NCBI GenBank assembly: GCA_030693565.1
Contig: JAUYAJ010000645.1
Location: 1 to 13,594, forward strand
Length of the DNA stretch: 13,594 nucleotides
Direction: 5' to 3'
Source of the DNA: Rubrivivax sp.
GTDB lineage: Bacteria; Pseudomonadota; Gammaproteobacteria; Burkholderiales; Burkholderiaceae_C
The translations under genes were made by a program, and so were the position numbers. The notes beneath the pieces are model-generated. The model was not told the DNA's origin. It was given only the letters and a program-made list of their open reading frames with translations, and made no database searches. This document shows positions 12,464-13,594 of the stretch, piece by piece. Within the stretch, counting starts at the first letter, position 1. Every line of letters begins with the position of its first letter.

Positions 12464-13594
12464 ATGGCGTCCTCGGATCTCGCAGTCATCACCACCTGGG
12501 GCGTGCCCGCGCTGCTGCTGCTGAACCTGTTGCTGCTGCTGTGGCTGCTGCTGCGCCCGCGCAGCGACGACAAGCTGGCGCGCGAGCTGCGCGCCGAGGT
12601 GCAGGACAGCGCGCGTGGCACGCGCCAGGAGCTGGCCGCCAGCTTGTCGCTGCAGCAGCAGGCGCTGCTGGGCCAGAGCGCTGACGTTGCGCGGACCCAG
12701 AACGAGCAGCTCGACTCTTTTCGCATCCAGCTGGCGACGATGCAGCAGTTCATCGGCCAGTCGCTGCAAAGCGCCGCCGGCGCTGCCGCCCAGCAGCAGC
12801 AGGCCGCGCGCGACGCCGTCGACGCCGCGCTGCAGCGCCTGGGCGAAAGCCTGGGCGGCCAGCTGGTGGTGATGGGCCAGGCGGTGGAAACCCGGCTGCT
12901 TGCGCTGCAGCAGGACAACGAAAAGAAGCTCGAACAGATGCGCGCCACCGTCGACGAAAAACTGCACGCCACGCTGGAGCAGCGCCTGGGCGACAGTTTT
13001 CGCCAGGTCGCCGAGCGGCTCGAACAAGTGCACCGCGGCCTGGGTGAGATGCAGGCGCTGGCGCGCGACGTCGGCGCCCTCAATCGCGTGCTGACCAACG
13101 TGAAGACGCGCGGCATCTTTGGCGAAGTGCAGCTCGGCGGGCTGCTCGAGCAGGTCTTCACGCCCGAGCAGTACGCGCGCAACATGGCCACGGTGCCGGG
13201 CAGCGCCGAGCGCGTCGAGTTCGCCATCGGCTTGCCTGGCCAGCGCGCCGACGGCTTGCCGCTGTGGCTGCCGATCGACGCCAAGTTCCCGCGCGAGGAC
13301 TACGAACGTCTGCTCGACGCCCAGGAGCGTGCCGACCCGGTGGCGGCCGAAGCGGCGGCACGTGCGCTCGAGACCCGGCTGCGCCTGGAGGCGCGGACGA
13401 TTCGGGAGAAGTACGTTGCGCCGCCCCACTCGTCCGAAGTCGCGATCCTGTTCCTGCCCACCGAAGGTTTGTACGCCGAAGCGCTGCGCCGGCCCGGGCT
13501 GACGGAGGCGCTGCAGCGCGAACACAAGGTCATGCTTGCCGGCCCGACGACGCTGCTGGCCACGCTGAACAGCTTGCAGATGGGATTCCGTACG
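12464..13594 (+). CDS. rmuC: DNA recombination protein RmuC, 3' end cut by window
   Basis: The first 377 residues of RmuC, a membrane-anchored protein with a nuclease-like core, linked in E. coli to limiting recombination at inverted repeats. An N-terminal transmembrane helix (about 12-30, nearly all leucine and encoded by CTG runs) is followed by a long Gln/Ala/Glu-rich coiled coil (about 35-205). The RmuC domain begins with the signature VKTRGIFGEVQLGGLLEQ (213-230), then LPLWLPIDAKFPREDYERLLDA (265-286), and later EVAILFLPTEGLYAEAL (325-341) and GPTTLLATLNSLQMGFRT at the window edge. The family is about 400-500 residues, so only the C-terminus is missing. ATG at 12464 gives the expected membrane anchor at the N-terminus. 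Confidence 0.95.
   Translation, partial: MASSDLAVITTWGVPALLLLNLLLLLWLLLRPRSDDKLARELRAEVQDSARGTRQELAASLSLQQQALLGQSADVARTQNEQLDSFRIQLATMQQFIGQSLQSAAGAAAQQQQAARDAVDAALQRLGESLGGQLVVMGQAVETRLLALQQDNEKKLEQMRATVDEKLHATLEQRLGDSFRQVAERLEQVHRGLGEMQALARDVGALNRVLTNVKTRGIFGEVQLGGLLEQVFTPEQYARNMATVPGSAERVEFAIGLPGQRADGLPLWLPIDAKFPREDYERLLDAQERADPVAAEAAARALETRLRLEARTIREKYVAPPHSSEVAILFLPTEGLYAEALRRPGLTEALQREHKVMLAGPTTLLATLNSLQMGFRT

Noticed and set aside
12510..12560. CTG-rich run that resembles a microsatellite
   Set aside because: It encodes the leucine-rich transmembrane anchor of RmuC and is interrupted by other codons, so codon bias explains it.
1..13594. tRNA, rRNA, CRISPR array, integrase or phage genes
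   Set aside because: None was recognised by eye on either strand. The only mobile-type signal is the 274-bp element at 11122-11395.

Overview
The window is about 13.6 kb of GC-rich, gene-dense DNA. Gene content, codon use and operon style point to a betaproteobacterium of the order Burkholderiales (Rubrivivax/Leptothrix/Ideonella-like). The pointers are a polyhydroxyalkanoate (PHA) phasin, a cysI-DUF934-cysH sulfate-reduction block and a beta-type CobA. This placement is inference from the sequence; no database was searched.

Left part, minus strand (1-7083). The first 1614 bases are the N-terminal 538 residues of a TonB-dependent outer-membrane receptor, cut by the window edge. A clear TPP riboswitch (THI box) lies in its leader, which points to thiamin or a thiamin precursor as the cargo. 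Upstream of that is a six-gene, closely packed run, in transcription order: cysI (sulfite reductase hemoprotein), a DUF934 gene, cysH ([4Fe-4S] APS reductase), cobA (uroporphyrinogen-III methyltransferase, first step to siroheme), fdxA (7Fe ferredoxin) and a thioredoxin-reductase-like ferredoxin-NADP reductase. A rho-independent terminator follows. Together they could reduce APS to sulfide, supply the siroheme precursor and supply electrons. cysD, cysN and cysJ are absent from the block.

Middle (7084-8992). An AT-rich 144-bp divergent region, with an 8-bp direct repeat spaced 32 bp apart, separates cysI from a patatin-like lipoprotein. Convergent to the patatin gene is a phasin gene with its own terminator, a good sigma70-type promoter and two TGC-rich inverted motifs around that promoter that look like PhaR operators.

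Right part, plus strand (8993-13594). A GTG-started histone-deacetylase-family gene, a hotdog thioesterase and a nitroreductase are joined by ATGA overlaps. They are followed by a 274-bp MITE-like element with perfect 34-bp terminal inverted repeats. Its interior folds into two further long arms, giving a near-perfect three-way junction. After it come a D-2-hydroxyacid dehydrogenase (glyoxylate/hydroxypyruvate-reductase type) and the first 377 residues of RmuC, cut by the window end.

The most notable items are the MITE-like element, the riboswitch-controlled receptor, the operator pair shared between phasin and the deacetylase gene, and a repeated TAGAAT-N6-start-codon geometry that suggests leaderless transcripts.
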